Shown: piece after piece, positions 1 to 8,353 of the stretch | Numbering within the stretch: the stretch's first letter is position 1 | Layout of the letters: every line of letters begins with the position of its first letter | Source of the DNA: Chloroflexota bacterium | GTDB taxonomy: Bacteria > Chloroflexota > Anaerolineae > Aggregatilineales > Phototrophicaceae | Length of the DNA: 64,000 bases | Reading direction: 5' to 3' | NCBI GenBank assembly: GCA_026707665.1 | Contig: JAPOWK010000102.1 | Location: 1-64,000 of the forward strand | Notes under the pieces: model-generated | The model's database searches: none | What the model was told of the DNA's origin: nothing | What the model saw: the letters and a program-made list of their open reading frames with translations, nothing else | Program-made: the position numbers and the translations under genes

Positions 1-63
1 TAAGCCCGCGAGCGCAGATGGTACTGCATTGGAGACGATGTGGGAGAGTATGCCGCCGCCAAC
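1..63 (+). rRNA. rrf: 5S ribosomal RNA, 3' end (partial)
   Basis: The first ~63 bases match the 3' half of bacterial 5S rRNA: the AGCGCAGATGGTACTGC block, then a GGAGACGATGTGGGAGAGTA-type helix IV/V region, closing with CCGCCGCC, which would pair with the 5' end lying outside the window. The window therefore begins at the tail of an rRNA operon transcribed rightwards. A short T-run follows at about 88-94, but no clear terminator hairpin is seen. The exact 3' end is uncertain by a few bases. Confidence 0.85.
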
Positions 64-131
64 ACTTCACTCCCCTGCTGCCGCCCTTTTTTGTTTCACG
101 TTACAAAAATCCCCCAAGCGTTAACTTCGCT

Positions 132-344
132 CTATCGTTGCGATTTCAAGTTCACGCTCAAAGCGTTGCCCGATTTCGATTTCGTCCACGTGTCCGGGTG
201 GTTGCCAGTGGGCAGCCAAAACACTTCCGTGTTGAAAACGTATACGATAGTGGGGAAGGTCATTACGACGATCAGTAGCGCAATCACTGCGATGAAATGA
301 CAATGATCACGAATCGAGTCGATAATCCTTCTCATCAATTGCAT
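132..344 (-). CDS. Small hypothetical membrane protein
   Basis: A 70-residue reading frame from ATG 344 (an alternative ATG lies at 335), pointing leftwards into the 5S rRNA tail. It has one strong hydrophobic segment at about residues 15-37, followed by a short polar tail. A TACAAT -10-like hexamer lies at 390-395 on the same strand, without a convincing -35. I do not recognise the family. The hydrophobic segment followed by aromatic and Pro residues resembles the first membrane helix of larger multi-spanning proteins, so this could be the remnant of a longer gene. Existence as a real gene is uncertain. Confidence 0.35.
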   Translation of the reverse strand: MQLMRRIIDSIRDHCHFIAVIALLIVVMTFPTIVYVFNTEVFWLPTGNHPDTWTKSKSGNALSVNLKSQR

Positions 345-480
345 CTCCGCGATGGGCGGCCGAGTATCACGTTCATTATCTAGCGCAACATTGTACACTA
401 TCCTTATGAGGCGAGTTGCGGTCGAGTTGCATAAGTTTGGTTGGTTAGGCACAGGAAATTCTTAGCAAGGACAGTCCATC

Positions 481-810
481 ATGACGTTACGTAAGCGAGA
501 AGGTGGCGCGCAGGGACCGGACTGGGTCGCCGTCTACATCACGCACAACCTTCCCGAGGCGCACATCATTCTTGGCAAGCTGCGGGTCCATGACATTCCT
601 GCCATGATCCACCAAGAAGCGGGGGCGACCGCCATCGGCATTACGCTGGGCAATCTCGGTGAAATCAAGATACTCGTTTCTCCCGCGGATTACGATCGCG
701 CCGCCGCGCTGCTATTCCCCGAAGACGCCGAGCAGATCGAAGCGATAAACGATAGAATTCAGCTTGTCTGGCCCGATGACGCCGAGCCGGAAACAGACGA
801 TGACGAATGA
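481..810 (+). CDS. DUF2007-like small protein
   Basis: A 109-residue protein with an AAGGAC ribosome-binding site before ATG 481. Residues ~14-75 have the layout of DUF2007 (called a putative prokaryotic signal-transducing protein): an opening strand (WVAVYITHNLPEA) continuing into a helix, then a small beta-sheet core (IPAMIHQEAG, then IKILVSPADYDRA). The C-terminal ~25 residues are very acidic (DDAEPETDDDE). Its last 11 bases overlap the start of the following peptidase gene, so the two are probably translationally coupled. Molecular role is unknown; the family often sits beside unrelated housekeeping genes. Confidence 0.7.
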   Translation: MTLRKREGGAQGPDWVAVYITHNLPEAHIILGKLRVHDIPAMIHQEAGATAIGITLGNLGEIKILVSPADYDRAAALLFPEDAEQIEAINDRIQLVWPDDAEPETDDDE

Positions 811-1765
811 CACCTTGACCGCCGTGCCGGGCATAAAGGTAGGGCATTACACTGACTTGAAGGCCGCCACCGGTTGCACCGTCGTTCGCTGCCCACCGCA
901 GACCGTGGGCGCGGTTGACGTGCGCGGCGGCGCCCCTGGTACTCGGGAAACCGATCTGCTGCAAGCGCATAATCTGGTTACGGAAGTGACGGCGGTCGCG
1001 CTATCCGGCGGCAGCGCGTTTGGCTTGGCGACCGCTGACGGCGTGATGCGCTGGCATGTTGAGCGCGGGCTGGGCTACCAGTCAAGGAGCGGCGTGGTGG
1101 TGCCCATCGTACCGGCAGCCATACTGTTCGACCTGACTATTGGGGATCCGCATGTCCGCCCAGACAGTGACGCCGGTTATCAAGCCTGCGAAGCGTCTAC
1201 GGCGGAACCGGTGAGCATGGGCACCGTCGGTGCTGGCACAGGCGCCAGGATTGGCGCAATCCTAGGCAACGAGCGCGCGAGTAAAGGTGGTATCGGGTCC
1301 TCCGCCATTGATTTAGCCAACGGATTGATTGTAGCCGCCCTGATGGCTGTGAATGCCGTAGGAAATGTGATAGGCGCGGACGGACGGATCATCGCCGGGT
1401 TGCGAGCGGCGGACGGGCTGCGCTTTGTATCGGTTCTGGAGACGATGGCTGACTTGATGAGCAACGCGCCGGCTCCGCCCACCAACGAAAGTACGGTCAT
1501 TGGCGTAGTGGCCACCAATGCAAGGCTCGATAAGGCAGAAGCGACGAAGGTCGCGCAGATGGCGCATGATGGCGTCGCGCGAGCGGTGAATCCAGCGCAT
1601 ACCATGTATGACGGCGACACTATCTTTGCCCTGGCAACGGGTGAAGTCGCCGCCGATCCCACAGTCGTTGGCGCTTATGCCGCTGAAGCTGTAGCGGACG
1701 CGATCCGACGCGCGGTCCTTGCGGCGACCTCGCTGGGTGGCGTCCGCGCCGTTGCCGAATCCTAG
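800..1765 (+). CDS. P1 family (DmpA/BapA-type) peptidase
   Basis: A 321-residue protein of the P1/S58 N-terminal-nucleophile hydrolase family (L-aminopeptidase D-Ala-esterase/amidase, beta-aminopeptidases, endo-type 6-aminohexanoate oligomer hydrolases). The hallmark autocleavage site is visible as KGGIGSS, with Gly166-Ser167. Cleavage there would free the Ser167 nucleophile and give alpha and beta chains. The N-terminal 'PGIKVGHYTD' and 'GCTVV' blocks and 'GGSAFGL' are typical of the family. ATG 800 is chosen because it aligns with family N-termini and overlaps the upstream stop; an in-frame ATG at 764 would add 12 non-conserved residues. The natural substrate cannot be read from sequence. 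Confidence 0.85.
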   Translation: MTNDTLTAVPGIKVGHYTDLKAATGCTVVRCPPQTVGAVDVRGGAPGTRETDLLQAHNLVTEVTAVALSGGSAFGLATADGVMRWHVERGLGYQSRSGVVVPIVPAAILFDLTIGDPHVRPDSDAGYQACEASTAEPVSMGTVGAGTGARIGAILGNERASKGGIGSSAIDLANGLIVAALMAVNAVGNVIGADGRIIAGLRAADGLRFVSVLETMADLMSNAPAPPTNESTVIGVVATNARLDKAEATKVAQMAHDGVARAVNPAHTMYDGDTIFALATGEVAADPTVVGAYAAEAVADAIRRAVLAATSLGGVRAVAES

Positions 1766-1912
1766 TCCCTCGCCGGGCCGGGGCAGCGAGCTGCGGCGTC
1801 GCGCTTGACCACTTTGACGGATGCGTGGCCAACTTTAATATCGCCGCCGGATTGCTTAACATAGATTTAGTGGAATACGTATATGCTGAATCTGCTGTCA
1901 GCACCATAATGG

Positions 1913-2617
1913 ATGACGATGGTGTCGAAGAAGATCCTGCTTGTTGAAGACGACGTAAAGGTGTTATCGGAGCTTGCCGATACACTCGGCGCCGTTGGTT
2001 ACGATGTGACTACGGCACTAGACGGCGAAACCGGACGCGACCTGGCGCGCAACAACAGTTATGACTTGATCATCCTGGACGTCTTGCTGCCCAAGCTGGA
2101 TGGCAAAGTACTTTGTCAGATGATCCGCAATGAGAGCAAAGCATCTCTCGTTCCGGTCATCATGCTTACCGCACTCGGTACGGAAAACGACAGGATTTCG
2201 GGGCTGGATAGCGGAGCAGATGACTATATCGTCAAGCCCTTTGCCCTTGGGGAATTTCTGGCTCGCGTCCGGGCACAATTGCGCCGTCCGTCCTTGGAGC
2301 GTGATCTACAGCCGGAAGAACTGACATCAGGTGATCTGCGCCTGGATTTGACGGGCCGCCGTATGTTCCGGGCTGATGACGAGATCAAACTAAGCAATAA
2401 GGAATTTGACCTCTTGACCCTGTTTATGCGAAACAAGAATGCCGTTCTATCGCGCGACTTCATCTTGACCAATGTCTGGGGACATGACTATTTCCCCATG
2501 GACAAGCGAACGGTCGATGTGCATATTCGCTGGCTGCGCGAAAAAATCGAGGATAACCCGTCCAGCCCTGAGCGAATTAGCACCGTTCGTGGCGTAGGAT
2601 ATCGGTTTGAAGGCTGA
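1913..2617 (+). CDS. OmpR/PhoB-type response regulator
   Basis: A 234-residue regulator. The receiver domain (about 6-120) has the acidic pair Asp13-Asp14, phosphoacceptor Asp56 (IILDVLLP), the LTA threonine and the VKPF lysine. A C-terminal winged helix follows (about 135-232) with the usual LSNKEFDLL, RTVDVHIRWLR and VRGVGYRFE blocks. It lies 2 bp upstream of a sensor kinase gene and should be its partner. Membrane-stress or phosphate-type regulation is typical of the family, but nothing here identifies the regulon. ATG 1913 and ATG 1919 are both possible starts. Confidence 0.95.
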   Translation: MTMVSKKILLVEDDVKVLSELADTLGAVGYDVTTALDGETGRDLARNNSYDLIILDVLLPKLDGKVLCQMIRNESKASLVPVIMLTALGTENDRISGLDSGADDYIVKPFALGEFLARVRAQLRRPSLERDLQPEELTSGDLRLDLTGRRMFRADDEIKLSNKEFDLLTLFMRNKNAVLSRDFILTNVWGHDYFPMDKRTVDVHIRWLREKIEDNPSSPERISTVRGVGYRFEG

Positions 2618-2619
2618 GC

Positions 2620-3879
2620 ATGGAATTGCTTCTACTCATTTCGGTCATCTTTTCTGGAGCGTTGGCGTACCGCGCATACCGACAGCGACGAGACCTGACA
2701 GCACTTGGCAAGACGATCGAAGATCGCGATGCGGCGATCGACCAGCTTCAAACAAAGCTATATGGGGTCGAGCGGGAATGGCAGGAAAGCAATTCGCAGT
2801 TCGCCTCCGTTTCCGATCTGTCCTTTGATACCGTTCTGCTGCTTGACGAAGACTTTGGAGTCATCATGGCGAACGGCAGAGCTCAGCAGCTGTTTGGCGA
2901 GAGCGATCCGATCGGGCAGAGCCTTACAAAGCTCGCTCAGTTTTCGGAATTGCTCAGCCTGGCGCAGATTGCATTGAGCGAGAATGAAAGCGTCGAGGAA
3001 CAGTTTGTCATCCGGGGAACCAATTACCGCGCTCGCGCCCAGTTGATTGAGCATTGCCAAACACGGCGCACAATCGGTATCGGCATGCAAGACATCACCG
3101 AACTGGTGAGCCTGAACCGCGCGCGACGGGATTTGGTCGCCAATATTTCGCATGAGCTGCGTACACCCATCACGCGCATACGCCTGATCATCGAGGGTTT
3201 ATTCCTCGAAGCTGACAAACCAAAGCGCAAGGCGAGCATACAATCCCTCAAGGAAATCGCCATGGAGACCGATGCGCTGCTCTGGCTGGCGCAGGATTTG
3301 CTCGACTTGTCGATGATCGAATCCGGCGAGGCGATTCTGCGGCTGGTGAAAACGCCGCTGAAGCAGGTGGTTGATGATGCGATTGAACGGATGAAGTCAC
3401 AAGCGGCGATGAAAGATCTCAAGATTGTAAGCCATGTGCCGCAAACGGTTGACATTCTTTGCGATGCGGATCAATTGAAACGGGTGCTGGGCAACCTGCT
3501 GCACAATGCGATTAAGTGGTCGCCCCTAGGCGAGGCGATCACGATTGCCGCATCCGAGCAGTTGGATGAAGTCATCGTGTCGATCTTTGATAATGGTCCC
3601 GGTGTGCCGGACGAGTTGCGAAATCGTGTATTCGAGCGCTTCTACCAAGCTGACGCATCGCGCTCCGGCGACGAAGGCACGGGCTTGGGCTTGGCAATCT
3701 GCAAGCATATCGTGGATGCGCACGGCGGGCGCATCTGGGCGGAAGGCAACAGCCAGGGAATCGGCGGCCACTTTCTCTTTACTGTTTTGAAGGCTGACGC
3801 CAGTCTTCAGGAAGATACTCCGTCTGCTGGGGGCGATCAATCGCCGCTCGTGATCCCGGAATCCGCCTCGCTGCTATAG
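2620..3879 (+). CDS. PAS-containing sensor histidine kinase (PhoR-like)
   Basis: A 419-residue kinase. One membrane segment lies at residues 1-17, then a short coiled coil (~25-60) and a PAS-like domain (~65-170). HisKA carries the phosphorylated His178 in ISHELRTP. HATPase_c has the N box (NLLHNAIKWSP), G1 (DNGPGVP) and G2 (GTGLGLAICKHIV). There is no extracellular domain, so sensing is probably by the cytoplasmic PAS or the membrane anchor, as in PhoR. It starts 2 bp after the response-regulator stop, so one transcript is expected. The C-terminal ~25 residues beyond the ATPase domain are non-conserved. Confidence 0.93.
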   Translation: MELLLLISVIFSGALAYRAYRQRRDLTALGKTIEDRDAAIDQLQTKLYGVEREWQESNSQFASVSDLSFDTVLLLDEDFGVIMANGRAQQLFGESDPIGQSLTKLAQFSELLSLAQIALSENESVEEQFVIRGTNYRARAQLIEHCQTRRTIGIGMQDITELVSLNRARRDLVANISHELRTPITRIRLIIEGLFLEADKPKRKASIQSLKEIAMETDALLWLAQDLLDLSMIESGEAILRLVKTPLKQVVDDAIERMKSQAAMKDLKIVSHVPQTVDILCDADQLKRVLGNLLHNAIKWSPLGEAITIAASEQLDEVIVSIFDNGPGVPDELRNRVFERFYQADASRSGDEGTGLGLAICKHIVDAHGGRIWAEGNSQGIGGHFLFTVLKADASLQEDTPSAGGDQSPLVIPESASLL

Positions 3880-3956
3880 ATAGCATTCTCTCCGAACGGC
3901 GCGTAGACGCAGCCTCCTTAAGCTGATATACTCCAGGCTTAGATAATCTCGACCAA

Positions 3957-4125
3957 CCTTCGGGGCAGGGTGGAAGTCCCTACCGGCGGTGATGCATGTT
4001 CATTCATGCCGAGCCCGTGACCCTGGTCATCGTCACGCGAGTGGCGATGCGTCGCAGCGAATTGCTGCGCAGGTGGATTCCGGTGAGAATCCGGAGCCGA
4101 CGGTGATAGTCCGGATGGGAGAAGG
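3957..4125 (+). promoter_or_regulatory. FMN riboswitch (RFN element)
   Basis: Conserved RFN segments are all present: CTTCGGGGCAGGGTGGAAG and CCCTACCGGCGGTGAT at the 5' side, then TTCCGGTGAGAATCCGGAGC, GCCGACGGTGATAGTCCGGA and TGGGAGAAGG at the 3' side. P1 pairs CCTTC (3957-3961) with GAAGG (4121-4125). The segment between the two halves (about 3993-4074) forms a long variable arm. The element senses FMN and would switch off the downstream transporter operon when flavin is abundant. It sits 174 bp upstream of the permease gene. Confidence 0.95.
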
Positions 4126-4129
4126 CTGC

Positions 4130-4159
4130 GCGGGCTGTCTTTGGCAGCGCGCCTGGTTT
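4130..4159 (+). terminator. Candidate expression-platform hairpin of the FMN riboswitch
   Basis: GCTGTC (4134-4139) pairs with GGCAGC (4143-4148) across a TTT loop. After one mismatch the stem extends by three more G-C pairs, and a weak T-run (TGGTTT) follows at 4154-4159. It directly follows P1, as expected for a transcription-terminating expression platform. The short U-tract makes this tentative; control of translation further downstream is the alternative. Confidence 0.4.
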
Positions 4160-4298
4160 GATATACACGAGTAAGGCGATCCGCCAAGGCGGTCCCGTCT
4201 TTCCATTTCTGTATGTCGCTCTTCCACTAGTTGAATCCCCACGGAAGGGCGAAGTGGGCAAGTTTCGTTTGGGCAAGTCTCGCCATCGTGAGAAGGCA

Positions 4299-5069
4299 AT
4301 GGGCGCTGGCTCCACGCTGCGCCGTATTTCCCCATTCCTCACCATAGCTTGCCTGCTCCTGCTCTGGCAGTGGATCAGCGCCAGGGGGATCATCTCGCAC
4401 ATTCTCGTTCCACCTCCCACAGACGTTTATCAGGCTTTTACCGACTCCCTTGCAGACGGCGCCCTGCTAAAACATACACTCGTCACCCTGGAAGAGATGT
4501 TCTTCGGACTCTTGCTTGGGGTCGGGATCGGGCTCGCCATTGGATACGCCATCGCCAAAGCGCCCATCCTGGAAAACATACTATCGCCGGTCATCGTCGC
4601 CTTCCAGTCTACGCCGATCGTCGCTTACGCGCCGCTGCTCGTCATTTGGTTTGGGTCGGGCATCGCCAGCAAAATCGTCACCACCGCCGTGATTGTATTC
4701 TTTCCCACGCTGGTGAATACGATCGTCGGCCTGCGCAGCGTGTCGCCAAATCTCCGTGACCTGATGCGCTCCCTGAAAGCCGGGCGCTGGCAGATATTCC
4801 GCCATTTGGAGGCGCCTTCCGCGCTGCCTGTGATTCTCGCCGGCTTGAAGACGAGCACAACACTGGCGGTGATCGGCGCGGTTGTTGGTGAGTTCGTGAG
4901 TCAAGGCAGCGGCTTAGGATATCTGGTGACCTCGGCGCGGAATCTGTACGATACGCCGCTTGTGGTGGTGGCAGTGTTCACCATGACGGCCATTTCGCTG
5001 TCGCTGTATGGAATTGTCGCCTACGTGGAGTGGCGGTTTTTGGTCTGGCAGCGCCGTTCGAGCGCCTAG
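4299..5069 (+). CDS. ribX: Riboflavin ABC transporter permease (RibX-like)
   Basis: A 256-residue inner-membrane permease of the SsuC/TauC/ThiX type with about six hydrophobic segments and an EAA-like loop (LKAGRWQIFRHLEAPSALP, about 160-180) that docks the ATPase. Start ATG 4299 follows GAGAAGG; an upstream in-frame ATG at 4158 would place translated sequence immediately after the riboswitch and adds residues without family resemblance. Assignment to riboflavin uptake rests on the FMN riboswitch upstream and the NMT1-type binding protein downstream, the arrangement described as RibXY in Chloroflexi. The fold alone would only say nitrate/sulfonate/pyrimidine-type permease. Confidence 0.85.
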   Translation: MGAGSTLRRISPFLTIACLLLLWQWISARGIISHILVPPPTDVYQAFTDSLADGALLKHTLVTLEEMFFGLLLGVGIGLAIGYAIAKAPILENILSPVIVAFQSTPIVAYAPLLVIWFGSGIASKIVTTAVIVFFPTLVNTIVGLRSVSPNLRDLMRSLKAGRWQIFRHLEAPSALPVILAGLKTSTTLAVIGAVVGEFVSQGSGLGYLVTSARNLYDTPLVVVAVFTMTAISLSLYGIVAYVEWRFLVWQRRSSA

Positions 5070-5096
5070 CGCACATCTTACAGGAGAGATGCATCC

Positions 5097-6230
5097 ATGT
5101 TGATTCTCGTACGATTGATCATTGTCGCTGCTATGTGGCTGGGCCTGGCCGCCACGGCGCAGGATGAGCCGGTTGACGAACGCATACTGCTGACTTTCAT
5201 ACCGAATGTCCAATTCGCGCCCTTTTATGTCGGCATAGAAGATGGCTACTTCGCCGACGCGGGATTCAATGTCTCGCTGGCATATTTGCAGGAACCGGAA
5301 GTCCTGGACCTGATCGCCGTCGGTCAAGCGAATTTCGGCATCGTCAGCGGCGAGCAGGTGATCCTGGCGCGTTCTCGCGGCCGTGACGTGGTGTATGTAT
5401 TTGAGTGGTTTCAAAAGTATCCCGTTGGACTGGTTTTCAGCAGCGCCCTGGATTTGAGCGACTTGGCAAACTTGAAAGGAATGACAATCGGGATCCCCGG
5501 TCGCTTCGGCGCGAGCTACAGCGGGCTGACGACGATTCTGGGCAGCGCCGGACTAACCGAAGCTGATATTGACCTGCGAGAAATCGGCTTCAACGCGCCG
5601 GAAGTGTTCTGCCTGGGCGTCATTGATGCCGCTGTCGTTTATGTCAACAACGAACCACTGCAGATAAAGAACCTGGCGGCGGACGGCGATTGCGGCGCTG
5701 TGAGCGATGTCGATGTGATTACAGTCGCATCGCAAGTTGACCTAGTTTCGAATGGACTTATCGTCAGCAGGGCTTTGCTGGAAGAAGATCCTGATACGGT
5801 CGCGCGCATGGTCGCCGGGCTTGCCAGCGCTTTGCGGTCCGTCATCGACAATCCGGCCAGCGCCTACCTCGCCAGCCTTGCGCACGTCGACAGTTTGCCC
5901 GCCGACGAAGCGCTGCTGAATGCCTTGGAATCGGCCGCGGAAGAGCAGCTCGAATTTCTCGCATCCGCTCCCGACCGAGGCGACATCGCGCGGTCCCGCC
6001 GGCAGTTGGCGGCTGACCTATCTGAGCGCTTCGAGCGCGGCGCGCTGACGCAACTAAATGTATTGTTGAACACGATTGAGCTTTGGGATGCGGAAAACAT
6101 TGGGTACAGCGATTTGTCGTCTTGGGAAGCGATGCGTGACACACTCGACTCGATGGGATTCCTCGAGGACGACGCCGGCAGCCTGCAAGATATGTTCACC
6201 AACAGATTCGTCACAGGCGCTGACCGGTGA
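5097..6230 (+). CDS. ribY: Riboflavin ABC transporter binding protein (RibY-like, NMT1 family)
   Basis: A 377-residue periplasmic-type binding protein. A signal peptide spans about 1-22 and ends ATAQ|D. There is no lipobox cysteine, so it should be cleaved by signal peptidase I rather than lipidated. The NMT1/THI5-like fold begins with the 'IPNVQFAPFYVGIEDGYF' block, then 'VGQANFGIVSGEQV' and 'LKGMTIGIPGRFGA'. CAGGAGAG lies upstream of ATG 5097. The last four bases (GTGA) overlap the ATPase start. Predicted to present riboflavin, or a precursor, to the neighbouring permease, with repression by the FMN riboswitch. Confidence 0.85.
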   Translation: MLILVRLIIVAAMWLGLAATAQDEPVDERILLTFIPNVQFAPFYVGIEDGYFADAGFNVSLAYLQEPEVLDLIAVGQANFGIVSGEQVILARSRGRDVVYVFEWFQKYPVGLVFSSALDLSDLANLKGMTIGIPGRFGASYSGLTTILGSAGLTEADIDLREIGFNAPEVFCLGVIDAAVVYVNNEPLQIKNLAADGDCGAVSDVDVITVASQVDLVSNGLIVSRALLEEDPDTVARMVAGLASALRSVIDNPASAYLASLAHVDSLPADEALLNALESAAEEQLEFLASAPDRGDIARSRRQLAADLSERFERGALTQLNVLLNTIELWDAENIGYSDLSSWEAMRDTLDSMGFLEDDAGSLQDMFTNRFVTGADR

Positions 6231-6988
6231 CCCTGAGCCTGCGCGAGCTGTCGGTTTCATTTCGTGATCCGTCCGGTTGCGCGTTGCCGGCCCTTGGTCC
6301 AATCTCATTTGACGTGAAGGAGCAAGAGTTCGTCTGCGTAGTCGGTCCCACCGGCTGCGGCAAGAGCACCTTGATTCGCGTGTTGGCCGGCTTGCTGCCC
6401 GCGTCTTCGGGCGCGGCGCTCTGCGAAGGTGCGCTGATCGACCGTCCCATGAATCAGTTCGCGATCATGTTTCAAGATGCCAATCTCATGCCATGGCGGA
6501 CGGTCCTGGACAATATCGCCTTGCCCTTGGAAATCGCTGGTGTATCGCGCTCGTCTCGATATGAAACTGTACGGGCGCTGCTGCCCCAGCTTCACCTGGA
6601 AGGCTTTGAATCGGCGTATCCGGCGGCGCTCTCCGGCGGGATGGAGCAGCGAGTGGCTTTGGGGCGCGTCCTTGTTCAGCAGCCGAGAGTTGTGCTGCTG
6701 GATGAACCCTTTGGCGCCCTCGACGCCTTGACGCGGGAAAACCTCGGTCGGCTCTTGCTGCGCTTGCGTCAACGATACACCCAGACCATCGTCATGGTGA
6801 CCCACGATATCAATGAGGCGGTGCTCTTGGCGGATCGCGTTATCGTCATGTCACGCGGGCCCGGCCGCTTGGTTGCTGATGTCTCTGTCGACCTGCCGCG
6901 TCCTCGAACCCATGATATGATCTATCATCAGGCGTTTCTTACACTAACGAAACGCATACGCGCCAGCATCGACGACCTCAGCGCTTAA
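6227..6988 (+). CDS. ABC transporter ATPase of the riboflavin operon
   Basis: A 253-residue nucleotide-binding subunit of the SsuB/TauB/NrtD type. It has Walker A GPTGCGKST, the Q-loop in MFQDANLMPW, signature LSGGMEQR, Walker B VVLLDEPFGALD and the switch histidine in VTHDINEA. It starts with GTG overlapping the upstream stop by 4 bp, so translation is coupled. It should energise the RibX-like permease. Having the ATPase in the same operon is notable because RibXY systems are usually described by their membrane and binding subunits. Confidence 0.92.
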   Translation: MTLSLRELSVSFRDPSGCALPALGPISFDVKEQEFVCVVGPTGCGKSTLIRVLAGLLPASSGAALCEGALIDRPMNQFAIMFQDANLMPWRTVLDNIALPLEIAGVSRSSRYETVRALLPQLHLEGFESAYPAALSGGMEQRVALGRVLVQQPRVVLLDEPFGALDALTRENLGRLLLRLRQRYTQTIVMVTHDINEAVLLADRVIVMSRGPGRLVADVSVDLPRPRTHDMIYHQAFLTLTKRIRASIDDLSA

Positions 6989-7083
6989 CCGCGGCGAAAC
7001 TTGAAATACTATTTCCAGTCGACTTGATTTATAGTTCAGCCCCATGTTTCCCGCGTCTGCCGGCCTAATTTGAGGACACGCCG

Positions 7084-8334
7084 ATGACTTTTCATGCGGA
7101 AGCGATACGTCCGCAATTCCCGTCTTTGCATTTGCCCGCGGATGACGGATCGCTACCAGTATTCCTGGACAATCCCGCCGGAACGCAGGTCCCGCTCGGC
7201 GTGATGCAGGCGGTCACCGAGTATTACATGACAATGAACTCGAATTCTGGCGGCGTTTTCGCCACCAGCCGCCGCAATGATGAAATGATCCAGCGGACGC
7301 GCGAAGGCATGGCCGACTTTCTCAACGCGGCCAGCGCGTCGGAAATTGTGATCGGTCCAAATATGACGACGCTCTGTTTCAATTTGAGTCGGTCAATCGC
7401 GCAGACCCTCGCGCCCGGTGACGAAATCATCCTCACGCGCATGGACCACGATGCCAATATTGCGCCTTGGACGCTCATTGCAAGAGATTGCGGCTTGACA
7501 TTGAAATGGGTGGATATCCGTTCGGAGGATTGCACGCTCGATATGGACTCCCTCGAGGCGGCGCTAAGTGAACGCACGAAAGTCGTCGCGACGGTTCACG
7601 CTTCCAACGCAGTGGGCACCGTCAATCCGATTAAGCAAATCGCTGGCATGGCGCGGGCCGTCGGCGCCTGGCATGTCGTTGACGCTGTGCAGAGCGCACC
7701 CCACGTGCCGATTGATGTGGCGGATATTGGCTGCGATTTTCTGCTTTGCTCATCGTACAAGTTCTACGGACCGCACCTGGGCATCATGTGGGGGCGCTCT
7801 GACCTGCTGGAATCGCTGCCCGTTTACAAGGTTCGCCCGGCGAAAGACGCCGCGCCCAATCGCTGGGAAAACGGTACGCCAAGCTACGAGACCTGGCACG
7901 GATTGCTGGCTTGCCTCGACCACTGGGAGCGCATCGGCGAAGAATATGGCGATGCCGAGTTGCCGCAGTTTGCCGGACGCCGGAGACAAATGAAGCGCGG
8001 CATGACCGCCGTGCAAGCCTTCGAACGTGAGCTGGTCACTTCGCTCATTGATGGCCTCCACGCCATTCCCGGCGTCTCAATCGCCGGCATCACCGACAGC
8101 GCCCGCTTCGATCAACGCGTCCCCACGGTCGCGATAGTCAAAGAGGGGCATCAACCCCACGAAATCGCCAGTTACCTGGCCGCCAATCACATCTATGTCT
8201 GGAGCGGAAACTACTACGCGGTAGAGATCATGGAGAGGATCAATCGACTGGAAGGCATGGTTCGCATTGGCATCGGTCAATACAACACTATTGACGAGAT
8301 CAACAGACTGCTGAACCTGCTGGACATGCTCTAA
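7084..8334 (+). CDS. Class V aminotransferase, cysteine-desulfurase-like (TIGR01976 type)
   Basis: A 416-residue PLP-dependent enzyme of the NifS/IscS superfamily. The opening 'FLDNPAGTQVP' variant and the overall layout point to the VC1184-like subfamily (TIGR01976), whose reaction is not firmly established. The PLP lysine is Lys226 (SSYKFYGPH), preceded by the 'HVVDAVQSAPHVPID' cofactor-binding strand. The active-site cysteine loop of true cysteine desulfurases is not obvious near the C-terminus. GAGGA precedes ATG 7084. It stands alone between the riboflavin operon and an orphan regulator, so context gives no substrate. Confidence 0.85.
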   Translation: MTFHAEAIRPQFPSLHLPADDGSLPVFLDNPAGTQVPLGVMQAVTEYYMTMNSNSGGVFATSRRNDEMIQRTREGMADFLNAASASEIVIGPNMTTLCFNLSRSIAQTLAPGDEIILTRMDHDANIAPWTLIARDCGLTLKWVDIRSEDCTLDMDSLEAALSERTKVVATVHASNAVGTVNPIKQIAGMARAVGAWHVVDAVQSAPHVPIDVADIGCDFLLCSSYKFYGPHLGIMWGRSDLLESLPVYKVRPAKDAAPNRWENGTPSYETWHGLLACLDHWERIGEEYGDAELPQFAGRRRQMKRGMTAVQAFERELVTSLIDGLHAIPGVSIAGITDSARFDQRVPTVAIVKEGHQPHEIASYLAANHIYVWSGNYYAVEIMERINRLEGMVRIGIGQYNTIDEINRLLNLLDML

Positions 8335-8353
8335 TCGCGGGAAGGGCGGTATA

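Noticed and set aside
18..300. Two open frames on the plus strand at the left edge (18-278, 40-300)
   Set aside because: They begin inside the 5S rRNA tail and have no family resemblance or ribosome site.
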